A stretch of DNA of 18,450 nucleotides. It comes from CANHCC01 sp040381555. GTDB taxonomy: Bacteria; Bacteroidota; Bacteroidia; J057; RFSG01. Shown here piece by piece: positions 6,730-15,515 of this stretch. The position numbers and the translations under genes are program-made. Within the stretch, counting starts at the first letter, position 1; each line of letters starts with the position of its first letter. The notes under the pieces are model-generated. The model did no database searches, was not told the DNA's origin, and saw nothing but the letters and a program-made list of their open reading frames with translations. The stretch is taken from the NCBI GenBank assembly GCA_040381555.1, contig JBEIHC010000054.1, positions 1 to 18,450 of the forward strand, read 5' to 3'.

Positions 6730-8025
6730 TTAGCGCACGATTAATTTCCGGGTATAACGATGTCCGTCCTGAGCATCTGCCTTCAAGAAATAAACGCCTT
6801 TGCCTAAATGACTGAGGTCAGCTACTTCTGCATCATTGATCAAAGAAAGAACTTCTACCCCAATTGAGTTTAGGATGGAAAGGCGGCTATTTTCGCGGAT
6901 TCTGTAATCTAGGTTTAGGGTAAACACACCATCCGCAGAAGGATTCGGGTACACCTGAAGGGCTGCATCCGGGTCAATGCTGGGTGAATTTCCAGTGAGG
7001 GCATAAGAACTTAACAAGCCAGAGCGAGAAATGGTTGTCAGGAAATTGGTAATACGGGTTACCTGCCCCTGAGTAAACATATACATACAACGATCATCGG
7101 TATAATCCATGTAGTTCATGTGCATATCACCTCCGGCGGTATTGTTATTGGCTCCGTTGTTACAGGAAATGGAAGGATAGGCAGGGCAACCATAATTGGC
7201 ATCCTGAGAAACGGGGGTATCGCTCACAAAATCATTTCCGCAGTTGGCATCTCCCCAAACATGCCATAAGCCAAACCAGTGACCTACCTCGTGTGTGGCT
7301 GTTCTACCTTTATTGTAAGGAGATTGAGAGCCTGTTCCCTGAGTTCCGAAATAGCGATAATCTATCACTACCCCATCGGACCCGGCAGGACCACCCGGCA
7401 TTTGAGCATATCCTAAGACAGAACCACTCAGACGACCAACCCAAATGTTCAGGTAATTGTTTCTATCCCAAATATCATGACCACCAGCTGCTGAATCTTT
7501 AATGGTATTGTCTAAAGGGAAAGCTGTAACGCCGGTTTTAGTGTAAGTAACTCCGGTTGTAGGTTGAAGTTGTGGGTCCAAATTAGCTAAGGCAAAACGA
7601 AGACCAACAATCCCAGCTAAAGGACGAAAATAAGCAGGAATCAAATTTGTATCTGCATTTTCAAAATTGTAATCCTGATTTAAGGAATTAATGTTACTCA
7701 TGATCCGAGACAGGGAGATACTATCAGCCACTGCACGATGCACAACATGTACCACAACAGGAATGGTAACAGTGTTGGATACTTTATCATAATTGCGATA
7801 ATTGCCTTTAGCGAGCTCCTCTTTCAAATGTTTCTCTAAGCCTTCAGGACTCAAATCCGTATCCGGATATTGAGCTTGGAGGTTTTTCATATAATTTTCA
7901 GTTCCACAAGTCCTGTATGCGGGTGCAGGGGAAAGAGCATCTTCCGCATCAGGTACATACTGTGCTGTACTCAATAAAGGAAAAGCAGAAAGCAGGAGGA
8001 ATAATCCCCGAAAAACAATTTTCAT
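6730..8025 (-). CDS. Secreted M43 (pappalysin/cytophagalysin-type) zinc metalloprotease with T9SS sorting domain
   Basis: A 431-residue secreted protease. Residues 1-21 form a signal peptide (MKIVFRGLFLLLSAFPLLSTA). A propeptide-like stretch with a Cys in YRTCGTENYM (37-46) could act as a cysteine switch. The catalytic domain runs from about 86 to 340 with the metzincin motif HEVGHWFGLWH (245-255), whose three His bind zinc and whose Glu is the catalytic base, then the Met-turn MNYMDY (303-308) and paired Cys typical of M43. The last 80 residues (352-431) are a T9SS type A sorting domain: VYPNPSADG, GVYFLKA and a basic end (YTRKLIVR). The protein should therefore cross the outer membrane and be released or surface-attached. 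It lies 35 bp after a larger paralog on the same strand and has a likely own promoter and a strong terminator. The physiological substrate is unknown. Confidence 0.94.
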   Translation of the reverse strand: MKIVFRGLFLLLSAFPLLSTAQYVPDAEDALSPAPAYRTCGTENYMKNLQAQYPDTDLSPEGLEKHLKEELAKGNYRNYDKVSNTVTIPVVVHVVHRAVADSISLSRIMSNINSLNQDYNFENADTNLIPAYFRPLAGIVGLRFALANLDPQLQPTTGVTYTKTGVTAFPLDNTIKDSAAGGHDIWDRNNYLNIWVGRLSGSVLGYAQMPGGPAGSDGVVIDYRYFGTQGTGSQSPYNKGRTATHEVGHWFGLWHVWGDANCGNDFVSDTPVSQDANYGCPAYPSISCNNGANNNTAGGDMHMNYMDYTDDRCMYMFTQGQVTRITNFLTTISRSGLLSSYALTGNSPSIDPDAALQVYPNPSADGVFTLNLDYRIRENSRLSILNSIGVEVLSLINDAEVADLSHLGKGVYFLKADAQDGHRYTRKLIVR

Positions 8026-8048
8026 AATTCAATTCGTAATACTCTGTT

Positions 8049-8056
8049 CAAATTTA
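8049..8056 (-). promoter_or_regulatory. -7 box before the small M43 protease gene
   Basis: The minus strand reads TAAATTTG, a perfect TAnnTTTG, in the 35-bp gap between the two protease genes and 23 bp before the ATG. It would allow expression apart from the upstream paralog. A -33 TTG would fall inside the upstream gene and is not evident. Confidence 0.5.
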
Positions 8057-8060
8057 GGAA

Positions 8061-11000
8061 TTATCGGGAAATAATAATCTTCCTACGAAGGAAAACCGTT
8101 TCCGAATTTTTTACTTCTGTCAAATACACTCCCGGGGAAAGATGCCCCACTTTAAGATTAAATTGACTTCCTTCGAAAGAATGCGTTTCGAGGATGCGAC
8201 CGGAAACATCCAAAATAACAAATTCCACACTCGTTTCTGTATTCAATTCATTTTGAACCTGAAGAAAATCCGTTGTAGGGGAAGGAAAAATATTCCAAGT
8301 GGACTGTGACCAATCTGCCGCACGACTCACTGCATCTACAGTAACCACGACTTCTACCGAGGTCTGACATCCCTGATTGTCAGTAGCCGTAACTGTATAG
8401 GTTGTGGTAGCGGCAGGAGAAGCAATAACGGTAGCTCCGGTAGTCGTATTAAGCCCAGTAGCAGGGAACCAGGAATAGGAAGTTCCACCAATCGCTGTTA
8501 GCGTGGTATTTCCGCCCGGATTAATGGTATCAGCTGGAGGGTTGACCAAAATAATGGGAGCGGTAATGGTAATCATATTAGTGAATGTAAGGGTATCATT
8601 TCCATTACAGCCGGTAGCGATAAGGGTAATAGGGAAACTTCCGGTATTGGGATAAGTCACCACAGGATCCGATTGAGTAGAGGTAGTAGGACTTCCACCT
8701 GGAGTGGACCAACTATAAGACAAGGCATCTTGAGAGGTGTTGTTCAGGTTGATGGTAACCCCAGGGCAACCAGAAACAGGAGTTGCGGTGAAGGTAGCTG
8801 TTGGTACTAGATTGGTCACAACGGTCAGGTTAACAGTAGCGGTATTGGTGCAGCCGGCGGTATTGCTTCCTGTAACCGTATAAACCTGAGTAGTTCCAGG
8901 ATTCGCTGCCACGCTTGCCCCTGTAGAAGTACTTAACCCGGTAGAGGGGCTCCAAGAGTAGGAAGTAGCTCCGGTTGCGGTCAAATTGGTGCTATTGCCT
9001 GGGCATACAGAAATAGTCGAAGGAGAAACTGTAACGGCTGGAGTGCCAGAAACTACGATTATACCATTTTGGGTAACGGTAGAACTAGCCAAGCAGGAGC
9101 CAACTGCTGTCAAGGTCACATTATAAGTTCCTGCATTTAAATAACTGACTTGCTGGGTAATACCGGTAGCTGAGGTAGGAGTACCATTGGGGAATGACCA
9201 GCTATGAACCTGAGCATTGGTGGAAGTTCCTGTAAGGTTCACGGTATCTCCAACACAGACATTTCCATTTGCCACTGTGAAGGAAGCTGTGGGAGGAGTA
9301 TTCGTTGTCAAAGGATAAATACCTAAATTTAAATCGATGCCGAAGCTATTGGTTTGATCGTTGAGATTATACCAAGAGCCATTGTATGATTCCCAAGCCA
9401 GACCTGGCACAGTATGTCCTATGGTATCAGAGACAACTGCAACAGTATCACCGGCTACTAAAGGAATGGTAAAGCCAGCATAAAATGGACCTGTAATGGG
9501 AACAGGATTAGAGAAAGCCGCAGTGGTAGGCTGGCCTGCATTTCCATTGGTAATGATATCTGTAATCAAAACAGACTGAGATCCGATAATGGTTCCGGGA
9601 GTTCCACCGGGTCCGGAATTATCCCAGATATTAAACAGCACAGAAGAAGAAGTAGAGGCAGCTGAAGCGGCGCCAAATTCGATCATAACCCCAGTTATAT
9701 GAGTAGCGGCACCTGGATTAGCAATAAAAACAGCCTTAGCCTCATCCCCAAATTGATTGGTACCGGTAACGAACCCTCCATTGTTGGGTACTGTGTAAAC
9801 TACGATAGAATCCAAAGGATAATTGAGGGTATCGCAGGCACCTGCACCACCCGGATTTACAACATTGATATAGGCTATTTTGGTTTCGGTGTCCGATCCA
9901 TTTCCATTGGTGGCGGTCAAAGTTACGGGATACACCCCAGGCGTAGAATAAACGATTCCGGCAGGATTTTGAAGGGTGGAACTAGTAGGATTTCCACCGG
10001 TGAAGGTCCAAGACCAGGAGGTAGGCGTATATAAGCTCAAATCGGTAAAATTTACGGTACCACCAGCCAAAACGATCTGAGTGTTTGCTATGAAATCGGC
10101 TGCCGGAGGGGCATTGAGTGGTGTACATCCATCAGAGGTTAATAATCCAGACCTTTGATTATTTAGAGCCGCTAGCATACGGGTAGATTGTCCCGGAGTA
10201 AACATGTGCATGCAATTATCGTCTACATAATCCATGTAATTCATAAACATATCCCCATCAGGGCCATTGCTACAAGTAACATTGGGGAAAGAAGGACAGC
10301 TGTAGTTTGCAGCTTGAGAAGTTGGAGTATCACTCACGAAATCATTTCCACAATTGGCATCTCCCCAGGTATGGCGCAAGTTTAACCAGTGTCCGACCTC
10401 GTGTGTGGCAGTCCTGCCTTTATTATAAGGGGCCTGAGCAGTACCAATATTTCCAAAATACTTATGCCCGACTACTACGCCATCTGTGGAAGCTGAACCT
10501 CCAGGAAATTGAGCATACCCTAAGATTCCTCCCCCCATGTTACATACCCAGATATTCAAATACTTGTTTACAGACCATGGACTTTTTCCGCCAGAAGAAT
10601 TTGATTTTACTGCATTGTTGGTAGAGAAGGAACTGACAGTTGTTTGGGTACGGGTAATTCCATTGGTAGGATTACCATTGGGGTCTTGTACCGCCATACA
10701 GAATTCAATTTGAGCATCCGCTGCCAAAGGTTTGAAGACACTGGGAATACTGGTTGTATCTGCATTCAACTTTCTAAAATCATCATTCAGAATAGCAATC
10801 TGGGATAGAATCTGAGCATCTGAAATATTCTCAGATGTCGTGCGATATACAACATGCACTACCACCGGGATTGTAATCACCGCCTGTGTTTTATGGGCAG
10901 AAGGATTGGATTCAAACTGTTGAGTTTGCAATTCTAATTGATCTAAACGAGCTTTCCAGGCAGGATCTTGCTGAAGATTGTCCTGCATGTATTGTGTAGT

Positions 11001-11186
11001 ACCACAATTGCGTTTGGGAGGAACAGCTGTGTTATCCTGCAATGAAACAGGAGCTAAAGTCTGACGAGAAATCTCAATCGTTTTTTTCCCTTTGGTAACT
11101 GTTGCAGCAATCCGAGAATGCTGAGCGAATACAGTTAAGGAGAAAAAGGCAAACAGGAAGGCAAGAAGAATAGAGTTTTGTCTCAT
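8061..11186 (-). CDS. Large secreted M43 metalloprotease with PKD/Ig-like domains and T9SS sorting domain
   Basis: I place the start at ATG 11186, giving 1041 residues and a clean signal peptide MRQNSILLAFLFAFFSLTVF. An in-frame TTG at 11201 would only add five residues. The M43 domain (about 105-355) has HEVGHWLNLRH (262-272) and MNYMDY (315-320). The usual metzincin Gly between the second and third His is Asn, a change I recall in other Bacteroidota M43 proteins; the zinc ligands and Glu are kept. Then come a PKD domain (about 360-444), an uncharacterised beta-rich domain (451-625), PKD (632-713), Ig-like (716-790), PKD (793-875), Ig-like (876-951) and a T9SS type A sorting domain (965-1041). 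The PKD/Ig modules probably bind substrate or space the enzyme from the surface. It is a paralog of the next gene downstream, which shares YNKGRTATHEVGHW and GDANCGNDFVSDTP. Confidence 0.93.
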   Translation of the reverse strand: MRQNSILLAFLFAFFSLTVFAQHSRIAATVTKGKKTIEISRQTLAPVSLQDNTAVPPKRNCGTTQYMQDNLQQDPAWKARLDQLELQTQQFESNPSAHKTQAVITIPVVVHVVYRTTSENISDAQILSQIAILNDDFRKLNADTTSIPSVFKPLAADAQIEFCMAVQDPNGNPTNGITRTQTTVSSFSTNNAVKSNSSGGKSPWSVNKYLNIWVCNMGGGILGYAQFPGGSASTDGVVVGHKYFGNIGTAQAPYNKGRTATHEVGHWLNLRHTWGDANCGNDFVSDTPTSQAANYSCPSFPNVTCSNGPDGDMFMNYMDYVDDNCMHMFTPGQSTRMLAALNNQRSGLLTSDGCTPLNAPPAADFIANTQIVLAGGTVNFTDLSLYTPTSWSWTFTGGNPTSSTLQNPAGIVYSTPGVYPVTLTATNGNGSDTETKIAYINVVNPGGAGACDTLNYPLDSIVVYTVPNNGGFVTGTNQFGDEAKAVFIANPGAATHITGVMIEFGAASAASTSSSVLFNIWDNSGPGGTPGTIIGSQSVLITDIITNGNAGQPTTAAFSNPVPITGPFYAGFTIPLVAGDTVAVVSDTIGHTVPGLAWESYNGSWYNLNDQTNSFGIDLNLGIYPLTTNTPPTASFTVANGNVCVGDTVNLTGTSTNAQVHSWSFPNGTPTSATGITQQVSYLNAGTYNVTLTAVGSCLASSTVTQNGIIVVSGTPAVTVSPSTISVCPGNSTNLTATGATSYSWSPSTGLSTSTGASVAANPGTTQVYTVTGSNTAGCTNTATVNLTVVTNLVPTATFTATPVSGCPGVTINLNNTSQDALSYSWSTPGGSPTTSTQSDPVVTYPNTGSFPITLIATGCNGNDTLTFTNMITITAPIILVNPPADTINPGGNTTLTAIGGTSYSWFPATGLNTTTGATVIASPAATTTYTVTATDNQGCQTSVEVVVTVDAVSRAADWSQSTWNIFPSPTTDFLQVQNELNTETSVEFVILDVSGRILETHSFEGSQFNLKVGHLSPGVYLTEVKNSETVFLRRKIIISR

Positions 11187-11270
11187 AAATATTTGAATCA
11201 ATAGGTTAAAATTACGAAGGATTAACTAATTAAGATTCAAAAGATTTCCCAAAAAGTGTTTAATATTCCA

Positions 11271-11278
11271 CAAAAATA
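11271..11278 (-). promoter_or_regulatory. Possible -7 box for the large M43 protease gene
   Basis: The minus strand reads TATTTTTG, matching TAnnTTTG, 84 bp before ATG 11186 in the 237-bp divergent gap with the S8 protease gene. A TTG (complement of 11293-11295) stands only 14 nt further upstream, too close for the usual -33, so support is modest. TAATTTTA nearer the gene is an alternative. Confidence 0.3.
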
Positions 11279-11423
11279 ACCCAATAAAAACTCAATTGTC
11301 CATTCAGATTGAAAATAAAACCGTTCGCCCTGAAATGCCTAAAAAACTTCTGGTCATTCCGGTAAAAATGAAACCAAATTTTAGTAAATTTCGGAATAAT
11401 CATACCCTTTTAGTCAGAATCTT

Positions 11424-14400
11424 ATGGCTTCAATTTTCCGTATTTTCTTCATTCTTGTTTCTTGTTCGACCTTATTTGCTCAGAATTTTTCGCCTGACTA
11501 TAAAGACGGACAAATCTATTTGAAATTCAGGGAGGACTTCAATGCGGATTATCCTGCAAGTTTACTTTCCTCTGAATCATTCATTCGAATTCCGGATTCC
11601 CTCCTTCAACAGTTTCAAATCTATTCGGCAGAAAAAGCATTCCCCTTACTCAAATACAAACCACTCGAAAGAAGTTACCGGATTAAATTCCAAGACCCTG
11701 CTCAGGTTTTTGCTTTATTAGAAGCATTGAAGAATCTGCCAGGTGTGGCATTCACAGAAAGGGTTCCTGAGTATTATTCCCTTCTAACTCCCAATGACCC
11801 AAGTTTTACGGTAAATACGACGACCCAGTGGGGCTTGTATAAGATTCAGGCCCCATTGGCCTGGGATATAACTACAGGAACATCCTCTACCCTAGTTGCT
11901 GTGGTGGATGATGCCGTAAAATTAAATCACCAAGACCTTACCGGTAACCTTTGGGCGAATCCAGGTGAGATTGGCGGAAATGGGATTGATGATGATGGGA
12001 ATGGCTATATAGACGATGTAAATGGCTGGGATGCTGCCGATCGGGACAATGATGCCAATCCTCCAGGTACTGCCACCAATTCGAATTTCACTCATGGTAC
12101 GCATTGCGCAGGTATTGTGGCAGCCAAAACCAATAATGCAATTGGAGTTGCCTCTATTGGGTTTAATATTTCCTACATACCGGTAAAATGCAAATTGAGT
12201 TCTACTTCCGGTAGCTCAATCCAGGCAGCCATGGAGGGTGTACAATATGCATTGAATACTCCTGCAAAAGTAATCAGCATGTCTTGGGGCGGAAGTTCTT
12301 CGTCTAGTGTGGAACAATTGGTTTTTGATTATGCCTTTCAATCGGGAGTTTCCCTAATTGCTGCAGCTGGTAATAATGGAAATCAAACGCCTTTCTATCC
12401 TGCCAATTACAATAATGTATTGGCCATAGGCAATACCGCGAGCACAGATGCAAGATCTGCCAGTTCTAATTATGGTAACTGGATTGACCTGATGGCACCT
12501 GGTACCAACATCTACAACTGCCTTGCAGGCTCTACCTCCTCTTATGGAAATCAAACGGGCACCAGTATGGCTTGCCCGATGGTAGCAGGTACGGCAGGAT
12601 TGATGCTTTCTGTGAATCCGGGACTATCTCCTGCCATGATTTATAAATGTTTGAAAGATTCAGCGGACAACATCAATGCCCAAAATACTACCATCATAGG
12701 GTTAATAGGTTCAGGAAGATTAAATGCCAAAAGAGCTGTACAGTGTGCGGTAAATGGGTTCAAGCCGGTTGCACGCTTCAATGAAAGTAACAATCAGGTT
12801 TGTGCCGGAGCGCCCATTCAATTTACCGATCAATCTTGGGGAAGCCCTACATCCTGGGCTTGGTCATTTCAGGGAGGAACACCAGCAACTTCTACCTTAC
12901 AAAATCCAATTGTGAGTTGGAATACTCCGGGTACTTATACCGTGGAATTAATTGCCACGAATGCCAGAGGCTCTGATACCCTTACCCAGACCAATTATAT
13001 TGTAGTATTGGGTGCATCACAGCCCTTGCCATTCTCCGAAGACTTTGAGAGTAATGATTTCGCAACCAATAATTGGTTTATCCATAATCCGGATAGCAGC
13101 TTCACCTGGAATATTTTTACCACCGGAGGCAATCCATTGGGAGGAACCAAGTCAGCGCGCCTGCAATTTTATAATTATCCCTTCAATAACAGAAGGGACG
13201 GAATGGTAACCCCTGCATTTGACTTAACTCAATATTCATCAGCCAAGGTTGGCTTTAGCCGGGCATTCAGACAGTATCCGGGATTGAGTGATTCCTTGTT
13301 AGTCAAAATATCTACTGATTGTGGAGTAACCTGGCCCAACACGGTATTGGCCATCGGAGGAAATACACTCAGCACTACCTCCACAATGAATACAGAGTTT
13401 ACCCCAAGCATTGCCTCCCATTGGTGTGGCAATAGCGTAAACTGTGATACGATTTTATTAAATTCCTATTTAACCCATTCGAATGTACGCGTCCGGTTTG
13501 AAAGTGCCAATTTTTATGGTAATAATCTGTATCTCGACAATATTCAAATTACCGGTGCACCTAAGTCTAACTTCACTGCAAACCAAACTACGATTTGTGC
13601 AGGTCAGTCCATACAATTTCAAGAAACCTCTACGGGAGGGGCTACGAATTATTCCTGGAGTTTTCCAGGTGCAACTGTAACCAGCAGTACGCTACCCTCC
13701 CCTACAGTTACCTATAATACACTTGGCACCTATCAGGTGAGTCTTTCCGTGAGCAATGCTTATGGCTCGCATACTATTGCCCGAACAGCCTATATTATCG
13801 TGGGTGGTGGAAGTACGGTTTCAGTGAGTTCACCTATTTCCGCCTTATGTAATACTTCTTCCCCTGTTTTATTAACGACTACCCCATCGGGAGGAGTGTT
13901 AAGTGGAACTGGGATTGTCTCAGGTCAATTTAATCCTGTCGTCGCAGGAATTGGAACGCATAGAGTCTATTATCTCTATACCGATCCATATGGTTGCAGT
14001 GGTCAGGACTCTGTCGATTTACAAGTAATGGCCTCTACCCCGGGAACCATTAGTGGGCTAAGTCCAAGTATATGCTTGGGAGGAGCACCCCTGAATTTGA
14101 CGGGTACTCCAGCAGGAGGAAACTTTACTGGCAATGGTATGAGTGGGATGGTTTTCAATCCAGGCAGTGCGGGAATGGGTACCCACCAAGTCAATTATGT
14201 ATATACCGATATCAGCGGTTGCACTGGACAGATTTCTCAGATAATTACGGTAACCACAGCAGCCACAGGTACTATTACTGCACCGACCAGTTTATGTCGG
14301 AATGATGTGCCGGTAATTTTATCTGGTACACCGGGCGGGGGAACATTTAGTGGAACTGGAGTAATTAGCGGAAGTTTTGATCCTTCTTCTGTTCCTGCAG

Positions 14401-15437
14401 GAAACTATCCGATTACCTATAGCTACACCAGCAGTGGATGTACAGGTACAGCTACCGCCAGTGTTCAAGTCTTGCCTATTCCTGCAGTAGCGCTTAGTAG
14501 CCCTACTCCAGGACCTTGGTGCGTATTGGAACCTGGATTTGCCTTAACAACAGTTCCGGCCAGTGGAGGATCACTAATTGGGCAAGGGGTAAGCGGCACT
14601 ATTTTCCAACCCGCTCTAGCTGGGGTAGGAAATCATCCTATAACCTATACTTATACCGGAACTAATGGATGTAGTAATTCAGCCTCCATTACTTTAAGTG
14701 TGAATGCCCCCCCCTCTCCACAAATTATACAGGGAAGCTTCCTAAACATTTGTGGATCTGGATTTTTATCTGTGGCAGGATCCGGACCGTTCCAATGGTA
14801 TTTAAATGGAAACCCCATCAATAATGCCATCGGAAGTGCTTACTCTCCCACTCAATCAGGATCTTTCACAGTGATGGAAACTCAAAGTATTTGTAGTGGA
14901 ATGAGTGCCCCAATAGCGGTGAGTTACTCTCCTTACACCCTCCCTTCTTTCAATAGTACCGTCAATGGTATGTCGGCTCAGTTCACCAATACCTCCCAAA
15001 ATGCGACTCAATACAATTGGGATTTTGGAGATGGAAATTTCTCCTCGCAAATTTCCCCTTCTCATGTTTATGGAAGTAATGGAATTTATATAGTAACACT
15101 CACAGCCTCAAATACCCATTGCACCAGCACTGTGCTTGATTCTGTGATAATCGGGAATGTTTCCCTTGGAAATGAAATGAATTCCCTAGACGGATTGATA
15201 CTTTTCCCCAATCCGGCAAAAGACAGAATTTATATTCGCAGCAATGACTTTATCAGTGGTAAAACCATTGCCTTCACCTTGGTGGATGCTTTAGGCAAAA
15301 CCATCGAAGACCAGGAGGTTCAACTCATGGGAAGTGAATTGCAGATACCGATTTCCTTAAGTAAAGGAATCTATTTAATCCAGATTCGAGATTTGGAACG
15401 GCAGCAAACAGGAGTGGTAAAGTTTAGTGTAGAGTAA
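11424..15437 (+). CDS. Giant secreted S8 (subtilisin-like) serine protease with PKD, anchor-J-like and repeat domains, T9SS sorted
   Basis: 1337 residues. The signal peptide is MASIFRIFFILVSCSTLFA, followed by a propeptide-like region (about 21-130). The S8 domain (about 135-440) has catalytic Asp162 in VAVVDDAV, His224 in HGTHCAGI, oxyanion Asn317 in AAAGNNG and Ser381 in GTSMACPMVAGT. The triad is complete, although the usual D-T/S-G after the Asp reads D-D-A. A PKD domain (about 447-529), a MAM/choice-of-anchor-J-like jelly roll (PLPFSEDFES onward, 535-711) and a second PKD (about 714-794) follow. Then come four repeats of about 70-75 residues (797-1094), an Ig-like stretch, a PKD with WDFGDG (1199-1204), and a type A sorting domain (1256-1337) with LFPNPAKD and GIYLIQI. 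It is expected outside the cell, probably degrading protein for nutrition. It is divergent from the M43 pair. No clean promoter or terminator is seen. Confidence 0.94.
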   Translation: MASIFRIFFILVSCSTLFAQNFSPDYKDGQIYLKFREDFNADYPASLLSSESFIRIPDSLLQQFQIYSAEKAFPLLKYKPLERSYRIKFQDPAQVFALLEALKNLPGVAFTERVPEYYSLLTPNDPSFTVNTTTQWGLYKIQAPLAWDITTGTSSTLVAVVDDAVKLNHQDLTGNLWANPGEIGGNGIDDDGNGYIDDVNGWDAADRDNDANPPGTATNSNFTHGTHCAGIVAAKTNNAIGVASIGFNISYIPVKCKLSSTSGSSIQAAMEGVQYALNTPAKVISMSWGGSSSSSVEQLVFDYAFQSGVSLIAAAGNNGNQTPFYPANYNNVLAIGNTASTDARSASSNYGNWIDLMAPGTNIYNCLAGSTSSYGNQTGTSMACPMVAGTAGLMLSVNPGLSPAMIYKCLKDSADNINAQNTTIIGLIGSGRLNAKRAVQCAVNGFKPVARFNESNNQVCAGAPIQFTDQSWGSPTSWAWSFQGGTPATSTLQNPIVSWNTPGTYTVELIATNARGSDTLTQTNYIVVLGASQPLPFSEDFESNDFATNNWFIHNPDSSFTWNIFTTGGNPLGGTKSARLQFYNYPFNNRRDGMVTPAFDLTQYSSAKVGFSRAFRQYPGLSDSLLVKISTDCGVTWPNTVLAIGGNTLSTTSTMNTEFTPSIASHWCGNSVNCDTILLNSYLTHSNVRVRFESANFYGNNLYLDNIQITGAPKSNFTANQTTICAGQSIQFQETSTGGATNYSWSFPGATVTSSTLPSPTVTYNTLGTYQVSLSVSNAYGSHTIARTAYIIVGGGSTVSVSSPISALCNTSSPVLLTTTPSGGVLSGTGIVSGQFNPVVAGIGTHRVYYLYTDPYGCSGQDSVDLQVMASTPGTISGLSPSICLGGAPLNLTGTPAGGNFTGNGMSGMVFNPGSAGMGTHQVNYVYTDISGCTGQISQIITVTTAATGTITAPTSLCRNDVPVILSGTPGGGTFSGTGVISGSFDPSSVPAGNYPITYSYTSSGCTGTATASVQVLPIPAVALSSPTPGPWCVLEPGFALTTVPASGGSLIGQGVSGTIFQPALAGVGNHPITYTYTGTNGCSNSASITLSVNAPPSPQIIQGSFLNICGSGFLSVAGSGPFQWYLNGNPINNAIGSAYSPTQSGSFTVMETQSICSGMSAPIAVSYSPYTLPSFNSTVNGMSAQFTNTSQNATQYNWDFGDGNFSSQISPSHVYGSNGIYIVTLTASNTHCTSTVLDSVIIGNVSLGNEMNSLDGLILFPNPAKDRIYIRSNDFISGKTIAFTLVDALGKTIEDQEVQLMGSELQIPISLSKGIYLIQIRDLERQQTGVVKFSVE
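13812..14705 (+). repeat. Four coding repeats of about 70-75 residues inside the S8 protease
   Basis: Residues 797-868, 871-944, 947-1017 and 1019-1094 share a pattern: an early Cys (ALC, SIC, SLC, WC), a central TPxGGxxSGxGxxSGxFxP motif, a G-x-H/Y-x-I/V-x-Y-x-YT strand and a closing GC. They look like beta-sandwich (Ig/gliding-motility-like) modules made by internal duplication, now diverged at the DNA level. Confidence 0.75.
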
Positions 15438-15459
15438 ATTCGGGGCTACTTGATTGCCT

Positions 15460-15507
15460 GGCTAACACCAAACGGGGCTAACACCAAACCCGGTTAACAC
15501 CAAACCT
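15460..15507. repeat. Three tandem 16-bp repeats between convergent genes
   Basis: Three units with an exact 16-bp period: GGCTAACACCAAACGG (15460-15475), GGCTAACACCAAACCC (15476-15491) and GGTTAACACCAAACCT (15492-15507). Identity is nearly complete over the TAACACCAAAC core. They fill most of the 78-bp gap between the convergent S8 protease and thioredoxin-fold genes, where no ordinary terminator is visible. The third unit resembles the reverse complement of the 671-702 units. Confidence 0.88.
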
Positions 15508-15515
15508 AGATTTCC

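Noticed and set aside
10188..10624. Plus-strand frames inside the large M43 gene
   Set aside because: They are antisense shadows of a conserved catalytic domain; similar shadows lie opposite cphA and within the S8 gene.
11187..11201. TTG start for the large M43 protease
   Set aside because: It adds only five residues before a Met that already begins a clean signal peptide.
15460..15507. Three-unit repeat as a small CRISPR array
   Set aside because: The units are 16 bp and directly adjacent with no spacers, and no cas genes are in the window.
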